Positions 6,458 through 8,041 of a stretch of DNA of 8,041 nt are shown one piece after another (within the stretch, counting starts at the first letter, position 1; each line of letters starts with the position of its first letter). Under the pieces are notes generated by a model, which had not been told where the DNA came from, did no database searches, and saw nothing but the letters and a program-made list of their open reading frames with translations. The position numbers and the translations under genes are program-made. The stretch is taken from positions 1 through 8,041 of the forward strand of contig JAHIVS010000640.1 in the NCBI GenBank assembly GCA_018816605.1, given 5' to 3'. Source of the stretch: Pseudomonadota bacterium. GTDB taxonomy: Bacteria; Desulfobacterota; Desulfobacteria; Desulfobacterales; Desulfobacteraceae.

Positions 6458-6458
6458 T

Positions 6459-6483
6459 AAAAAAAGCGTCAGACAAGCCTGAC
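6459..6483 (-). terminator. Intrinsic terminator of flgE
   Basis: On the minus strand, 43 nt after the flgE stop, the sequence reads GTCAG-GCTTGT-CTGAC followed by GC and a run of seven T (6465-6459). One extra G-U pair can lengthen the stem to 6 bp with a CTTG tetraloop, and the A-run before the stem can pair with part of the T-run. This is a standard rho-independent terminator layout in the right place and orientation. It suggests that flgE ends a transcript and that fliL starts a separate one. Confidence 0.78.
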
Positions 6484-6525
6484 TTTTGTCATGATTTTGA
6501 CAACGGCTTACAGATCTGTCATGGA
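6484..6525 (-). other. flgE 3' untranslated stretch with two short inverted repeats
   Basis: Between the flgE stop and its terminator there is a 10-bp palindrome ACAGATCTGT (6510-6519) and an inverted repeat TTGTCA-N6-TGACAA (6486-6503). No open frame of note is present. They may add stability to the transcript end or be incidental. Together with the terminator and the 48-nt palindrome they make this region unusually rich in hairpins. Confidence 0.4.
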
Positions 6526-8041
6526 TTACCGTTTCATCTGGATAACCGTGGACATCATATCATCCACCGTGGTGATTGTCTTGGAATTTGCCTGGAACCC
6601 CCGCTGATTGGTAATCAGGGCGACAAATTCTTCGGAGATATCAACATTGGACATTTCAAGGGAATTGGGCGAGATGGTGCCCAGACCGTTTTCCCCGGGC
6701 TTATTGGTGATGGCGCCGCCGCTTTCACGGGTTTCACTGAACAGGTTCCCGCCCGCATTTCTCAATCCAAAGTTGTTTAAAAATTTGGCCAGGCCGACCC
6801 TGAAAAGGGGAATCAGCTGCCCGTTGGAATAGATCCCGGTGAGAACACCATCCGATGCCACGTCAACCCCCTGGAGATCCCCGGCTGAATAGCCGTTTGC
6901 ATCCTGAAACACCGTGGACGAGGACTTTGCGTATTGGGTGGTGGACAGGGAATCATTTTCAAAATTTGTCCCGGTATACCGGGTGCCGAAATCAAGCTGT
7001 ATGGCCGTTCGGGTGCTCCCGTAATCGCCTCCCAGAAAATCGGCCACAAAACTATAATACCCGGTTTGTTCTATATCGTTTTTACCCGTTTGGGTCCAGG
7101 CGGTAGAGCCCAGGATGTCAAAGTCTATTTCGCTCCGGTCGGTATACGGATGGGTGCTGGTCCCGAATTTTAAGGGATCATCAAATACAAATCGGATATC
7201 ATCCTTGTCCGATTCATTTCCCGACCCGTCAAGGTCAATAAGAACCTGGGTCTGATCTCCTTTTAAGGTGGCTTTTGCGTATTCTGCCGGCGGGACATCC
7301 GGCCGCACGTTGAATGTGAAATTATAGCCATTCCCTATTGCCACGGCCGCTGCACCTGCCGTCGGAATGAAGGTAATATCGTTGATCTTATCCCCGTTGA
7401 AATCAATATTAAAGGCCTGGAGTCCGGATGCGGACGTGGCCAGAACCGCGGCAGAGTATTCCGCCTTGGGCGTCGGATCCATAACAAAGGCAATGGATTG
7501 TCCGGCAGCGGTTGTCACGTTGGACCCAAAGGTATATTGAATGGTGGATGCTCCGGCTGAATCGTTGTACCAGATATCAAAGATGGCGGTTGAAGAGCTG
7601 CTGGAACTATGGATATCCAGGTTGGCATTGCCGATTAGCGCAGTGGTTACCGCCGGACCTGCCGACGAAAGCGACCAGGCGGTTCCCGTCCAGAACAATT
7701 TCGGGGTTCCTGTTGTTGCAAGAGCCCCCTCGGAACCTGCTGATACAACTTTCATGGAAGGATCATTTGAGCTGGCAAAAGTAAAGGTATTGGTAAAATC
7801 AGCCGCCTTTACGGCATCATTCCAATCCCAGCTCGTGCCGTCATACCGCAATTTTATATTTGCTGCAACCATGGACAGCTCTTCTGCATTTCGAATAATG
7901 GTGGTGGCCGCCGTGGTGGCGACGGCTGTGCCTGCGGAGTTGGTCATCGTATTTGAGACCAGGGTCCCTGCCGCCTGGGCAACTAGCGGATTGCTCCAGA
8001 ACCATTTCCCGGTGCCATTGACAGAGGGATTCCAGATAATG
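6526..8041 (-). CDS. flgE: Flagellar hook protein FlgE, C-terminal part (gene runs off the right edge)
   Basis: FlgE polymerises into the extracellular hook, the universal joint between rod and filament. The frame is open from the right edge to the TAA at 6526-6528, giving 504 residues. A Met at 7947 is internal and not the start. The C-terminus is classical: a FlgE D1-type stretch (FQDANGYSAGDLQGVDVASDG), then GNLFSETRESGGA, LEMSNVDISEEFVALITNQRGFQANSKTI (split into motifs LEMSNVDIS and QRGFQANSKTI) and a final IQMKR. Upstream is a large Ser/Thr/Ala-rich insertion, so the whole protein is much longer than the about 400 residues of enteric FlgE. Counting from the 7947 Met as 1, it holds two Ca2+-loop-like motifs (DFNGDKIND 182-190, DLDGSGNESDKD 238-249), each within a similar repeat, and a WTGTAW/YDGTSW pair. 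It is followed by a terminator candidate and lacks its promoter in this window. Confidence 0.95.
   Translation of the reverse strand, partial: IIWNPSVNGTGKWFWSNPLVAQAAGTLVSNTMTNSAGTAVATTAATTIIRNAEELSMVAANIKLRYDGTSWDWNDAVKAADFTNTFTFASSNDPSMKVVSAGSEGALATTGTPKLFWTGTAWSLSSAGPAVTTALIGNANLDIHSSSSSSTAIFDIWYNDSAGASTIQYTFGSNVTTAAGQSIAFVMDPTPKAEYSAAVLATSASGLQAFNIDFNGDKINDITFIPTAGAAAVAIGNGYNFTFNVRPDVPPAEYAKATLKGDQTQVLIDLDGSGNESDKDDIRFVFDDPLKFGTSTHPYTDRSEIDFDILGSTAWTQTGKNDIEQTGYYSFVADFLGGDYGSTRTAIQLDFGTRYTGTNFENDSLSTTQYAKSSSTVFQDANGYSAGDLQGVDVASDGVLTGIYSNGQLIPLFRVGLAKFLNNFGLRNAGGNLFSETRESGGAITNKPGENGLGTISPNSLEMSNVDISEEFVALITNQRGFQANSKTITTVDDMMSTVIQMKR

Noticed and set aside
7591..7608. Six-serine run in FlgE as a slippage-prone repeat
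   Set aside because: The codons are mixed (AGT, TCC, AGC, AGC, TCT, TCA), so there is no simple DNA repeat to slip.

Overview
This window is a stretch of a bacterial flagellar gene cluster, read entirely from the minus strand. From the right edge leftwards it carries the 3' part of the hook protein gene flgE, a roughly 270-290 bp intergenic regulatory region, and then the tightly packed run fliL-fliM-fliN-fliO-fliP-fliQ-fliR-flhB-flhA. flgE and flhA are cut by the window edges. The gene content (FliL, FliO and a hook protein with a classical C-terminus) makes this a flagellum rather than a virulence injectisome. The base composition is moderate. The gene order and the very long FlgE with a large insertion resemble sulfate-reducing Desulfobacterota (Desulfobacteraceae-like), but that assignment is an inference from style and not from a marker gene.

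Layout by region. 8041-6526: FlgE C-terminal 504 residues, including a large Ser/Thr/Ala-rich insertion with internal repeats and two Ca2+-loop-like motifs, then the conserved D1/D0 end. 6525-6410: a strong intrinsic terminator candidate for flgE (6459-6483) directly followed by a 48-nt near-perfect palindrome (6410-6457). 6393-6297: two promoter candidates in tandem facing fliL, one sigma70-like (TTGCAA-N17-TATAAT) and one with exact sigma54 -24/-12 spacing (TGGCAT-N5-TTGCT). 6257-955: fliL to flhB, with gaps of 0 to 12 bp or short overlaps, as expected for translational coupling. 954-897: a 58-bp gap with a small hairpin and a good ribosome binding site. 896-1: the first 298 residues of flhA.

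How the genes work together: FliP, FliQ, FliR, FlhB and FlhA (with FliO as assembly factor) form the flagellar type III export gate in the inner membrane. FliM and FliN form the C-ring switch that receives phosphorylated CheY. FliL sits at the stator/basal body. FlgE is exported through the gate and polymerises into the hook. FlhB is the switch that changes export from hook to filament substrates.

This is mostly an ordinary, well-known system, and I do not see a new system in it. The points most worth a second look are an NPTR instead of NPTH at the FlhB autocleavage site, the duplicated Ca2+-loop-like modules in the FlgE insertion, the tandem sigma70/sigma54 promoter arrangement, the 48-nt palindrome, the non-ATG starts of fliL and fliO, and a GGEA in place of GGxG in FliM.
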